Shown one piece after another: positions 15,847 through 20,975 of a stretch of DNA of 20,975 bases (the first letter of the stretch is position 1; every line of letters starts with the position of its first letter). The translations under genes and the position numbers were made by a program. The stretch comes from an uncultured Eubacteriales bacterium (GTDB lineage: Bacteria > Bacillota > Clostridia > Peptostreptococcales > Anaerovoracaceae): NCBI GenBank assembly GCA_900547295.1, contig URGK01000045.1, forward strand, positions 1-20,975, given 5' to 3'. Under the pieces are notes generated by a model. The model worked only from the letters and a program-made list of their open reading frames with translations, was not told the DNA's origin and searched no databases.

Positions 15847-15875
15847 ATTATATATAAACAATATATTTTAGTCAA
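15847..15875 (-). promoter_or_regulatory. Sigma-A promoter of the Rpn-family gene
   Basis: Minus strand: TTGACT (15870-15875), 17-base spacer, TATAAT (15847-15852) in an AT-rich stretch, 60 bases before the GTG start. Confidence 0.75.
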
Positions 15876-15927
15876 ACATTTTTCTAGCTATATGCTATTA
15901 TGCTTCAGAAGTAACCGGCAATAAAAA

Positions 15928-16086
15928 ATGGGTATCCAAACTTTTTGGTGGGGTAACAATTTGGTGGACTGGTTTGGTGGGATTGCATTTTTCGTCATTG
16001 GATTGGTGGGCTGGTTTGGTGGGCTGGTTTGGTGGGGCAGCAGTTTCAGACAGAATTTAAAAAGAGACAGGTTGATGTCTGTTTAG
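15928..16086 (+). CDS. Possible small Trp/Gly-rich hydrophobic peptide (52 residues)
   Basis: An ATG at 15928 opens a 52-codon plus-strand frame ending at TAG 16084-16086. The peptide opens MGIQTFWWGNNLVDWFGG, passes through a hydrophobic core (IAFFVIGLVGWFGGLVWWG) and ends in a basic tail (RQNLKRDRLMSV). Hydrophobic segment plus charged tail is the shape of small membrane peptides and type I toxins. Against it: no recognisable ribosome binding site before the ATG, and the amino-acid pattern follows from the underlying 13-nt DNA repeat, whose period is not a multiple of three. A weak TATTAT box near 15893 is the only promoter hint. Treat as a candidate only. Confidence 0.25.
   Translation: MGIQTFWWGNNLVDWFGGIAFFVIGLVGWFGGLVWWGSSFRQNLKRDRLMSV
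15942..16038 (+). repeat. G-rich 13-nt degenerate tandem repeat, six copies
   Basis: Units follow the form GGTTTGGTGGGCT: copies at 15942-15954, 15958-15970, 15971-15983, 16000-16012, 16013-16025 and 16026-16038. The last three are directly adjacent; a 16-base interruption separates the third and fourth. G runs are all on the plus strand, so the tract could form G-quadruplex-like structure. No terminal repeats or CRISPR-like spacers. Confidence 0.8.
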
Positions 16087-16197
16087 AGTCTCGTGTATTT
16101 AAATGAACACTCATTACCTCCGATTAACAGTACCGCTGTAAATGCTGTTATTACCGATAAAGAATATTTCAACAGGCTTAAATAATCCTATATATAC
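16087..16197. other. Intergenic stretch between repeat tract and structured RNA
   Basis: No gene. A plus-strand frame ending at about 16188 closes with TAVNAVITDKEYFNRLK before TAA and looks like a genuine protein C-terminus, but it has no start and no recognisable family; probably a remnant or chance. Confidence 0.35.
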
Positions 16198-16203
16198 TGC
16201 AAA

Positions 16204-16223
16204 GGACACGATTTCTCGTGTCC
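16204..16223 (-). terminator. 3' hairpin of the structured RNA, possible terminator
   Basis: Perfect 8-bp stem GGACACGA/TCGTGTCC closed by a GAAA tetraloop. The following T run is only three bases, so it may be a weak terminator or simply the RNA's 3' stabilising hairpin. Confidence 0.5.
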
Positions 16224-16569
16224 CTGTTGATTTCGGGAAACATCGTGGACCACAGACAGTTCTCATCATCCATTAGGTCTGCCGCCGGATTCCCGGTGCA
16301 GCCCCCACTTCTTATGAAATCCGCTTTGCGTCCCAGCCATACTCAGCAGAAACAGTAATCCGACATCGGCTGCCGGGCTACGTCGCTGCCGCCTCCTGCT
16401 GTTTTTCAAAGTCAACCTCATTTCCATCGAGTCTGCCCCGGTTCACCGGTGCAGGCCCCCTGAACCTCCGCCTGCTCACAGCTTCATTTCAGTTTTCTGG
16501 TTTCAGTGATCTGTGATGCAGCCCACGATGGGCTACAAAGGCAAAACTGCCTGGGGCAATTTTGCCTTT
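16204..16569 (-). ncRNA. Structured non-coding RNA, about 370 nt, class not identified
   Basis: No long open frame, and GC content clearly above the flanks. Read on the minus strand from the predicted transcription start near 16569: a 10-bp hairpin (AAAGGCAAAA with TTTTGCCTTT, 16560-16569/16537-16546); at once an 8-bp hairpin GTAGCCCA-TCG-TGGGCTGC (16518-16536); a TCACAG/CTGTGA helix; a GC-rich module with CTGC...GCAG enclosing CCGG-TGAA-CCGG (16417-16460); a helix CAGCAG/CTGCTG enclosing CGACGT/ATGTCG; a second copy of the GC-rich module with CCGG-GAAT-CCGG (16262-16306); and a final GGACACGA-GAAA-TCGTGTCC hairpin (16204-16223). GAAA and UCG loops form on the minus strand, supporting that orientation. 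It shows none of the signatures I know for RNase P, tmRNA, SRP or 6S RNA. It could be a large clostridial RNA class such as raiA, or an element-linked RNA; I cannot decide by eye. Confidence 0.72.
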
Positions 16570-16572
16570 AAC

Positions 16573-16601
16573 ATTTTACCATACAAGGCGCAGTTTGTAT
16601 A
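16573..16601 (-). promoter_or_regulatory. Predicted promoter of the structured RNA
   Basis: Minus strand: TATACA (16596-16601), 17-base spacer, TGG-TAAAAT with extended -10 (TAAAAT at 16573-16578). The predicted start falls at 16566-16569, exactly where the first hairpin begins. It lies just after the etfA terminator, so the RNA is an independent transcript. Confidence 0.6.
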
Positions 16602-16624
16602 TAGAAAATAAAATCTTTGCAAGC

Positions 16625-16653
16625 AAAAAGACCCGGAAATTCCAGGTCCTTTT
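16625..16653 (-). terminator. Rho-independent terminator of the acd-etfBA operon
   Basis: Minus strand: GACCTGG pairs with CCGGGTC around a 5-base AATTT loop (arms 16642-16648 and 16630-16636), extended by A-T pairs, then TTTTT (16625-16629). It begins 23 bases after the etfA stop. Confidence 0.88.
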
Positions 16654-16675
16654 GAGGAATATTTACATAAACCAA

Positions 16676-17983
16676 CTATTTAGTAGTTGCATCATATAAA
16701 GCTTCTGCATTATCCCATTCTGCAATGATTTCAGGGATTACCTTGTAAAGGTCGCCAACGATACCAAAGTCAGCTACTTCAAAGATTGGTGCATCAGGGT
16801 CCTTGTTGATTGCAACGATCATATCTGATGTCTGCATACCTGCAAGGTGCTGAATAGCTCCTGAAATACCGCAAGCGAAGTAGATTTTAGGTTTTACGGT
16901 TGTACCTGTCTGACCAACCTGATGCGAATGATCAATCCAGCCTGCATCTACAGCCGCTCTTGATGAACCTACAACTCCGCCAACCTTGTCAGCGAACTTC
17001 TTGATAAGTTCAAATCCTGAAGCATCGCCGAGTCCTCTTCCGCCTGAGCAGATGATATCAGCGTCTGTAAGTGATACCATTTCTTTTGCTGACTTAACGA
17101 TATCAGCAATCTGAATATGGATATCTTCTGCCTTAACCTTAGGGTCAGCAACTACGATTTCACCTGTAGCTCCTGCAACTCTTTCTCTCTTCTGCATTAC
17201 GCCAGGTCTTACTGTTGACATCTGAGGTCTTGTTCTAGGGCAGATGATTGTAGCCATAAGGTTACCGCCAAATGCAGGTCTTGTCTGCTTGATACCTGTT
17301 GAAGGGTCATTAGGGTCTAATGTGCTTGTATCAAGAGTAGTGTTCTTCTTTGCATATTCTATGTAGCTTGAAACCTTAACGTCAAGTCTTGTACAGTCTG
17401 CTGTAAGACCTGTGTTGCATCTTGCTGCGATTCTAGGAGCAAGGTCTCTTCCGATGTGAGTTGCGCCGTAGAGAACGATTTCAGGCTTGTATTCGCCGAT
17501 TACTGTTTCTAAAGCCTTAGTGTAACCGTCTGTAGTGTAGTTCTTAAGAAGCGGATCTGCTACAAGGTAAACTTTCTCTGCGCCGTATTCGAAACATTCT
17601 GCTGCCAGAGGTTCGATATCAGCCTTGTCACCGAGAAGAACTGCACAGATTTCTGTATCTGCACTGATTTCCTTTGCAAGTCTGTAGCCTTCGCCTATGA
17701 GTTCAAGAGCAACGTTCATAAGCTTGCCCTGTCTCTGCTCTGCGAATACCCATACTCCCTTATAGTCGTCAAGGTCAGCAGCAACTGCAACTTTCTTTTC
17801 TTCTATTGCGCCGAACTTACAAGCTGTAAGGCACTGGTTGCAGAAAGTACATTTAGCGTTGATTTTAGCTACTTTTCCTAATTTATTTCCGCTGTATGGT
17901 TCAAATTCAAATGCGTCCTGAGGACATGCCTTAAAGCACTGACCGCAGCCGATACATTTTTCTTTAATAATATTAATAGCCAT
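16676..17983 (-). CDS. etfA: Electron transfer flavoprotein alpha subunit with N-terminal 2x[4Fe-4S] ferredoxin domain
   Basis: FAD-binding alpha subunit of ETF, partner of the EtfB next to it and electron carrier for the acyl-CoA dehydrogenase of the same operon. 435 residues, about 100 longer than plain EtfA: residues 1-60 are a bacterial ferredoxin domain with two complete Cys sets (10, 13, 16, 20 and 45, 48, 51, 55). The rest is standard EtfA, ending with the FAD domain: GGRGLGDASGFELIKKF, GSSRAAVDAGWIDHSHQVGQ and GISGAIQHLAGM. EtfA with this ferredoxin extension is known from the caffeyl-CoA reductase of Acetobacterium (CarE) and relatives, where ETF works in electron bifurcation with ferredoxin. 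ATG 17981-17983 behind GGAGG; last gene of the operon. Confidence 0.96.
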   Translation of the reverse strand: MAINIIKEKCIGCGQCFKACPQDAFEFEPYSGNKLGKVAKINAKCTFCNQCLTACKFGAIEEKKVAVAADLDDYKGVWVFAEQRQGKLMNVALELIGEGYRLAKEISADTEICAVLLGDKADIEPLAAECFEYGAEKVYLVADPLLKNYTTDGYTKALETVIGEYKPEIVLYGATHIGRDLAPRIAARCNTGLTADCTRLDVKVSSYIEYAKKNTTLDTSTLDPNDPSTGIKQTRPAFGGNLMATIICPRTRPQMSTVRPGVMQKRERVAGATGEIVVADPKVKAEDIHIQIADIVKSAKEMVSLTDADIICSGGRGLGDASGFELIKKFADKVGGVVGSSRAAVDAGWIDHSHQVGQTGTTVKPKIYFACGISGAIQHLAGMQTSDMIVAINKDPDAPIFEVADFGIVGDLYKVIPEIIAEWDNAEALYDATTK

Positions 17984-17998
17984 TTTCTTTCCTCCCTA

Positions 17999-18805
17999 TT
18001 AGATTGAATGTTTAGCCTTAAGGTTGATAAGCAGGTTCTTTGCCTGTTCTTTTTCAGTATCTCCTTCGATCTTAACGCCCGGCTGTTTAGGTGCAGGTGT
18101 AAATGATCTGAATACGTTTGTAGGTGATGCTTCAAGACCAACCTTTGTAAGGTCAACTTCGATATCCTTTGCATTCCATGTAGTCATCTTCTTTTCGCCA
18201 AAGATGCCTTTCATTGTCATGTATCTAGGAGTGTTAAGTTCTTTGATTGTTGTAAGCAGACAAGGAGTCTGGATCTTGATAAGTTCGTATCCGTCCTCTA
18301 ACTGTCTTTTAACTGTGATATCCTTGAGGTTATCAGCAATTTCAAATTCCTCTACATATGAAACCTGAGGAATTCCGAGTTTTTCTGCAAGCTGCGGTCC
18401 AACCTGCGCAGTATCTCCGTCGATTGCCTGTCTTCCTGTGAAGATAAGGTCGAAATCTCCGTTTTCCTTGACCCATTTTCTGATGCCTGCTTCAAGTGTG
18501 TTTGAAGTAGCCCATGTGTCTGATCCGCCTACCGCTCTGTCTGAAATAAGGAAACCTTCGTCTGCACCCTTTGCGATACATTCGAATAACAGGTCGTTTG
18601 CCTGCGGAGGTCCCATTGTGATTACTGAAACTGTTACGTCATCAAATTTATCTTTGATCTTTAAAGCTTCTTCTAAAGCGTTAGCATCGTCATTGTTTAA
18701 AATGCTTGGAACGCCGTCTCTGATTAAAGTTCCTGTCTTAGGGTTGATTTTGATAACATTTGTATCAGGAACCTGTTTTGCACATACTAAGATTCTAAAT
18801 GCCAT
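17999..18805 (-). CDS. etfB: Electron transfer flavoprotein beta subunit
   Basis: 268-residue partner of EtfA; in bifurcating ETFs this subunit carries the bifurcating FAD and the NADH site. Signs: N-terminal ILVCAKQVPDTN, AKGADEGFLISDRAVGGSDT (AMP/FAD contact region), and the ETF-beta signature around FTGRQAIDGDTAQVGPQLAE. ATG 18803-18805 with AGGAGG upstream; 15 bases before etfA. Gene order acd-etfB-etfA is that of butyryl-CoA, acryloyl-CoA and caffeyl-CoA reductase clusters in anaerobes. Whether this ETF bifurcates is inferred from context, not shown. Confidence 0.96.
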   Translation of the reverse strand: MAFRILVCAKQVPDTNVIKINPKTGTLIRDGVPSILNNDDANALEEALKIKDKFDDVTVSVITMGPPQANDLLFECIAKGADEGFLISDRAVGGSDTWATSNTLEAGIRKWVKENGDFDLIFTGRQAIDGDTAQVGPQLAEKLGIPQVSYVEEFEIADNLKDITVKRQLEDGYELIKIQTPCLLTTIKELNTPRYMTMKGIFGEKKMTTWNAKDIEVDLTKVGLEASPTNVFRSFTPAPKQPGVKIEGDTEKEQAKNLLINLKAKHSI

Positions 18806-18825
18806 TTGTATTTCCTCCTTCTTCC

Positions 18826-19968
18826 TTATTTGAATATCTGACCTGCGATAACGATCTTCTGAACTTCTGAAGTACCTTCGTAGATTTCAGTGATCTTAGC
18901 GTCTCTCATCATTCTTTCTACCGGATAATCCTTAGTGTATCCGTAACCGCCGTGAAGCTGTACAGCCTTAGTAGTTACATACATTGCTGTTTCTGCTGCA
19001 AACAGCTTAGCCATTGCTGAGTACATACCATACTTGAGATGTCTGTCTTTCATATCGGCAGCCTGATATATTAACAGTCTTGCAGCTTCTATCTGAGTCC
19101 TCATGTTAGCCATTTCGAACTGAAGAGCTTCCATCTGTGATAATTTCTTACCGAACTGTTTTCTTGCTTTCATGTATTCTACTGTTACGTCGAAAGCGCC
19201 CTGAGCTATACCTAATGCCTGTGAAGCGATACCGATACGTCCGCCGTCAAGTGTTGACATAGCTACTTTGAATCCGTCGCCTACGTTTCCTAAAATTCTG
19301 TCCTTAGGAATTACGCAGTTCTGGAAGATAAGCTCTGTTGTTGATGATGCACAGATACCCATCTTGTCTTCTGTCTTACCGATTGAGAATCCTTCATCGC
19401 CCTTTTCGATGATAAATGCGCTGATTCCGCCTCTTGTGCCTTTTTTCTTGTCTGTCATTGCCATTACAACGAATGTGTCTGCATATCCGCCGTTTGTAAT
19501 GAATACCTTAGCTCCGTTGATAACCCATTTGTCATCTACGAGCTCTGCTCTTGTCTGCTGTCCGCCTGCGTCTGTACCTGCGTTAGGCTCAGTAAGACCG
19601 AAAGCTCCGAGTTTTCTGCCTGATAACAGGTCAGGTAAGTATTTCTTCTTCTGATCTTCTGTACCCCATGCAAAGATAGGCCAGCAGCACAGTGATGTAT
19701 GAGCTGAACAGATAACTGCTGTTGATGCGCATACTCTTGCTAATTCCTCTACTGTGATAGCGTATGAGATGTGATCTCCGCCTGCACCTTCATACTCTGT
19801 AGGGAAAGGAATTCCCAGCAGTCCGTATTTAGCCATTTTTTCTACTGTTTCAGTAGGAAATCTGTGTTCCTGGTCGATTTCAGCTGCTAAAGGTTCAACT
19901 TCAGTTTCAGCGAATTCTCTAACCATTTTTCTTACGAATTCTTGTTCCTTCGTTAGTTGAAAGTTCAT
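18826..19968 (-). CDS. Short-chain acyl-CoA dehydrogenase (butyryl-CoA dehydrogenase-like)
   Basis: Flavoenzyme that reduces 2-enoyl-CoA (for example crotonyl-CoA to butyryl-CoA) with electrons from EtfAB. 380 residues, standard length. N-terminal helical domain, the ACADs signature GAFGLTEPNAGTDAGG, the middle beta domain (WVINGAKVFITNGGYADTF) and the C-terminal helices with QLHGGYGYTKDYPVERMMRD and the catalytic Glu in ITEIYEGTSEVQ. ATG 19966-19968 with AAGGAGG and a 7-base spacer. No crotonase, thiolase or hydroxyacyl-CoA dehydrogenase genes lie beside it, so the substrate is not certain: butyryl-, acryloyl- or an aryl-acrylyl-CoA remain possible. Confidence 0.93.
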   Translation of the reverse strand: MNFQLTKEQEFVRKMVREFAETEVEPLAAEIDQEHRFPTETVEKMAKYGLLGIPFPTEYEGAGGDHISYAITVEELARVCASTAVICSAHTSLCCWPIFAWGTEDQKKKYLPDLLSGRKLGAFGLTEPNAGTDAGGQQTRAELVDDKWVINGAKVFITNGGYADTFVVMAMTDKKKGTRGGISAFIIEKGDEGFSIGKTEDKMGICASSTTELIFQNCVIPKDRILGNVGDGFKVAMSTLDGGRIGIASQALGIAQGAFDVTVEYMKARKQFGKKLSQMEALQFEMANMRTQIEAARLLIYQAADMKDRHLKYGMYSAMAKLFAAETAMYVTTKAVQLHGGYGYTKDYPVERMMRDAKITEIYEGTSEVQKIVIAGQIFK

Positions 19969-20040
19969 GTAAATGCCTCCTTAATTATTAACGGTTCGTT
20001 TTAAAAAAACATATAACCGCAGTTTACGTTTATATAATCC

Positions 20041-20058
20041 TTGTTACAGAATTAACAC
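20041..20058 (+). promoter_or_regulatory. Rex-like operator upstream of acd-etfBA
   Basis: TTGTTACAGAATTAACAC matches the clostridial Rex consensus TTGTTAANNNNTTAACAA at 12 of 14 defined positions and keeps the dyad. It lies about 73 bases before the acyl-CoA dehydrogenase start, next to a candidate promoter. Rex represses fermentative electron-sink genes when NADH is low, and butyrate-pathway genes are known targets in Clostridia. Confidence 0.6.
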
Positions 20059-20067
20059 ACTGTATCT

Positions 20068-20096
20068 AGTAAACCATTTTTGTACACAATATTCAA
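20068..20096 (-). promoter_or_regulatory. Candidate promoter of acd-etfBA
   Basis: Minus strand: TTGAAT (20091-20096), 17-base spacer, TGG-TTTACT with an extended -10 (TTTACT 20068-20073). The Rex-like site would then cover the first transcribed bases. A TATATA/TATAAA box at about 20029-20036 is an alternative -10 without a good -35; in that case the Rex site would lie inside the promoter. Confidence 0.35.
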
Positions 20097-20200
20097 GCCT
20101 TTTTGAATTTAAGGCAAATTAATATATAAAATACATACAGGTAGTACCATTTGTAACTAGTTTCATATATTTTACAACGCTTTGACCGTATTCTGAAATT
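20097..20200. other. AT-rich intergenic segment, nothing recognised
   Basis: Part of the 371-base gap between the phosphatase gene and acd. Apart from the Rex-like site, candidate promoter and terminator listed separately, I see no gene or RNA. An AT-rich 9-bp hairpin without a T tail lies further right, at 20278-20298. Confidence 0.5.
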
Positions 20201-20232
20201 AAAAAAACGCACACAGATTTCGCTGCGCGCAT
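20201..20232 (-). terminator. Rho-independent terminator downstream of the SpoIIE-family gene
   Basis: Minus strand: ATGCGCGCAG pairs with CTGTGTGCGT (10 bp with three G-T pairs; arms 20223-20232 and 20207-20216), 6-base loop, then a run of T (20201-20206). It lies about 108 bases after the stop codon of the phosphatase gene. Confidence 0.75.
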
Positions 20233-20339
20233 ATGCTTTTTATTATGTCATCTGCTTAAAATCCGATAAATTTTTCGTCATTTTTTGCGAAAAAATGATA
20301 AAATCCTAACAATTATTAAACAGAATTTACCGGCAATTC

Positions 20340-20975
20340 TTAATAATATCTCACTGTTATCCGTTTGCCCATCTTTTCGAGGTTTTCCGACAGGGTTTCC
20401 ACCAGCTTGAATTTAAGTGTGCTGTCTATAAGGCCCTCGTGGGCTTCGTTTACCGCCTGCCCCACAAAGAAATTTATATCCGTTGCCGCTTCAAAGAGAA
20501 ACTGCGCAAGCTGTGAGGCTCCGTCTTTTTTGAGGAATTTTTTCGGAATGTCGCTGTGAATATCCAGGTACGTCTCCGAAAGCTCTATGAGTTTTTTGAG
20601 AGTTATAATTCCCTCTGTCACAAGGTCAATACCTCTGATATATCCTATAGGCGGTATCTCGCTGTCGTAATAGTCAAGATCTGCCTTTACCTCCTGCCCC
20701 ATAAACTCGGCGACTATCTGTGATGTAGTGCCTCCGCATACTATTCTGATGCCTTCCTCTGCAAGAAAGTCGGACACATATTTCTCACAGTATTCCCTCT
20801 TTGACGGCGGTCCTATGAGCATGTTAACCTGCTGCTCCTGCCTTATCTTAACTGCTGCAACCGTAGTGTCATCGCCCGGCTCGCCCTGATAGAGTCCGAA
20901 ACTGGCATCAGCAAGCACCGCCGCAATACATCTTGCTGACATATCCGGCTGTATGTTTGTATGCATATAATCTAT
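20340..20975 (-). CDS. SpoIIE-family PP2C-type serine phosphatase, C-terminal part (5' end outside window)
   Basis: The frame stays open to the right edge, so only the last ~211 residues are visible; the Met at 20964-20966 is internal. The segment QGEPGDDTTVAAVKIR is the last metal-binding Asp motif (GDDxT) of PP2C/SpoIIE phosphatases. It is followed by ~150 residues typical of a subgroup of clostridial SpoIIE-like phosphatases (CGGTTSQIVAEFMG, GIDLVTEGIITLKKL). Members of this subgroup often sit in gene clusters with [FeFe]-hydrogenase or NuoE/NuoF-like genes; whether that holds here lies outside the window. It is more likely a signalling phosphatase than the sporulation-specific SpoIIE itself. 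Confidence 0.8.
   Translation of the reverse strand: MDYMHTNIQPDMSARCIAAVLADASFGLYQGEPGDDTTVAAVKIRQEQQVNMLIGPPSKREYCEKYVSDFLAEEGIRIVCGGTTSQIVAEFMGQEVKADLDYYDSEIPPIGYIRGIDLVTEGIITLKKLIELSETYLDIHSDIPKKFLKKDGASQLAQFLFEAATDINFFVGQAVNEAHEGLIDSTLKFKLVETLSENLEKMGKRITVRYY

Noticed and set aside
15942..16038. CRISPR-like array
   Set aside because: Units are only 13 bases, mostly directly adjacent, without unique spacers of even length, and no cas genes are present.
16323..16334. Minus-strand GGGACGCAAAGC resembles part of a c-di-GMP-I riboswitch
   Set aside because: Only this short block matches; the other conserved half of the aptamer is absent and no riboswitch-controlled gene follows.
16204..16569. 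RNase P RNA, tmRNA, SRP RNA or 6S RNA
   Set aside because: None of their conserved blocks (the RNase P P4 region, the tmRNA ends, the SRP GGAAG apical loop) is visible, and the layout of several GC-rich modules does not fit the long open rod of 6S RNA.
20278..20298. AT-rich 9-bp hairpin as terminator of the phosphatase gene
   Set aside because: No T run follows it on the minus strand and its stem is nearly all A-T; the GC-richer hairpin with a T tail at 20201-20232 is the better terminator.

Overview
The window looks like chromosome from an anaerobic, low-to-moderate GC member of the Clostridia (Firmicutes). The grounds are a Gram-positive order of housekeeping genes (rpsU-yqeY, then yqfC-yqfD-phoH-ybeY-cdd-era-recO-glyS-ppdK), strong AGGAGG-type ribosome binding sites, frequent GTG/TTG starts, sporulation-family genes (yqfC, yqfD), an alpha2-type glycyl-tRNA synthetase, PPi-dependent pyruvate phosphate dikinase, and an acyl-CoA dehydrogenase/EtfBA cluster whose EtfA carries two extra [4Fe-4S] sites. 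I cannot fix the family or genus. Almost every gene is on the minus strand, so transcription runs from high to low coordinates.

Layout in coordinate order: 1-695, the 3' part of a plus-strand LysR-type regulator, convergent with an AAA ATPase/DUF4143 protein (703-1998) that has its own promoter. 1999-2431 is non-coding apart from a short relic resembling the C-terminus of PPDK, then the ppdK terminator. 2432-12251 is one long, tightly packed operon (yqfC, yqfD, phoH, ybeY, cdd, era, recO, a DUF4342-type protein, glyS, ppdK) joining sporulation, rRNA/ribosome maturation, nucleoside salvage, DNA repair, translation and PEP/pyruvate metabolism. The pgpH and dgkA genes found in the equivalent Bacillus block are absent. 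12281-13060 is a separate rpsU-yqeY unit with a good promoter and terminator.

13097-16570 is accessory: an AbiE-like pair (winged-helix regulator plus nucleotidyltransferase) under a promoter almost fully covered by a long palindrome; an Rpn/PD-(D/E)XK family nuclease with an altered active-site motif; a G-rich 13-nt tandem repeat carrying a possible Trp/Gly-rich 52-residue peptide; and a roughly 370-nt GC-rich, highly structured, apparently non-coding RNA with its own promoter. The RNA is the best candidate for something undescribed, or for an exotic known class that I cannot name by eye.

16676-19968 is an acd-etfB-etfA operon for flavin-based acyl-CoA reduction, preceded by a near-consensus Rex (NADH/NAD+ sensor) operator. 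The window ends inside a SpoIIE-family PP2C phosphatase gene with a strong terminator behind it.
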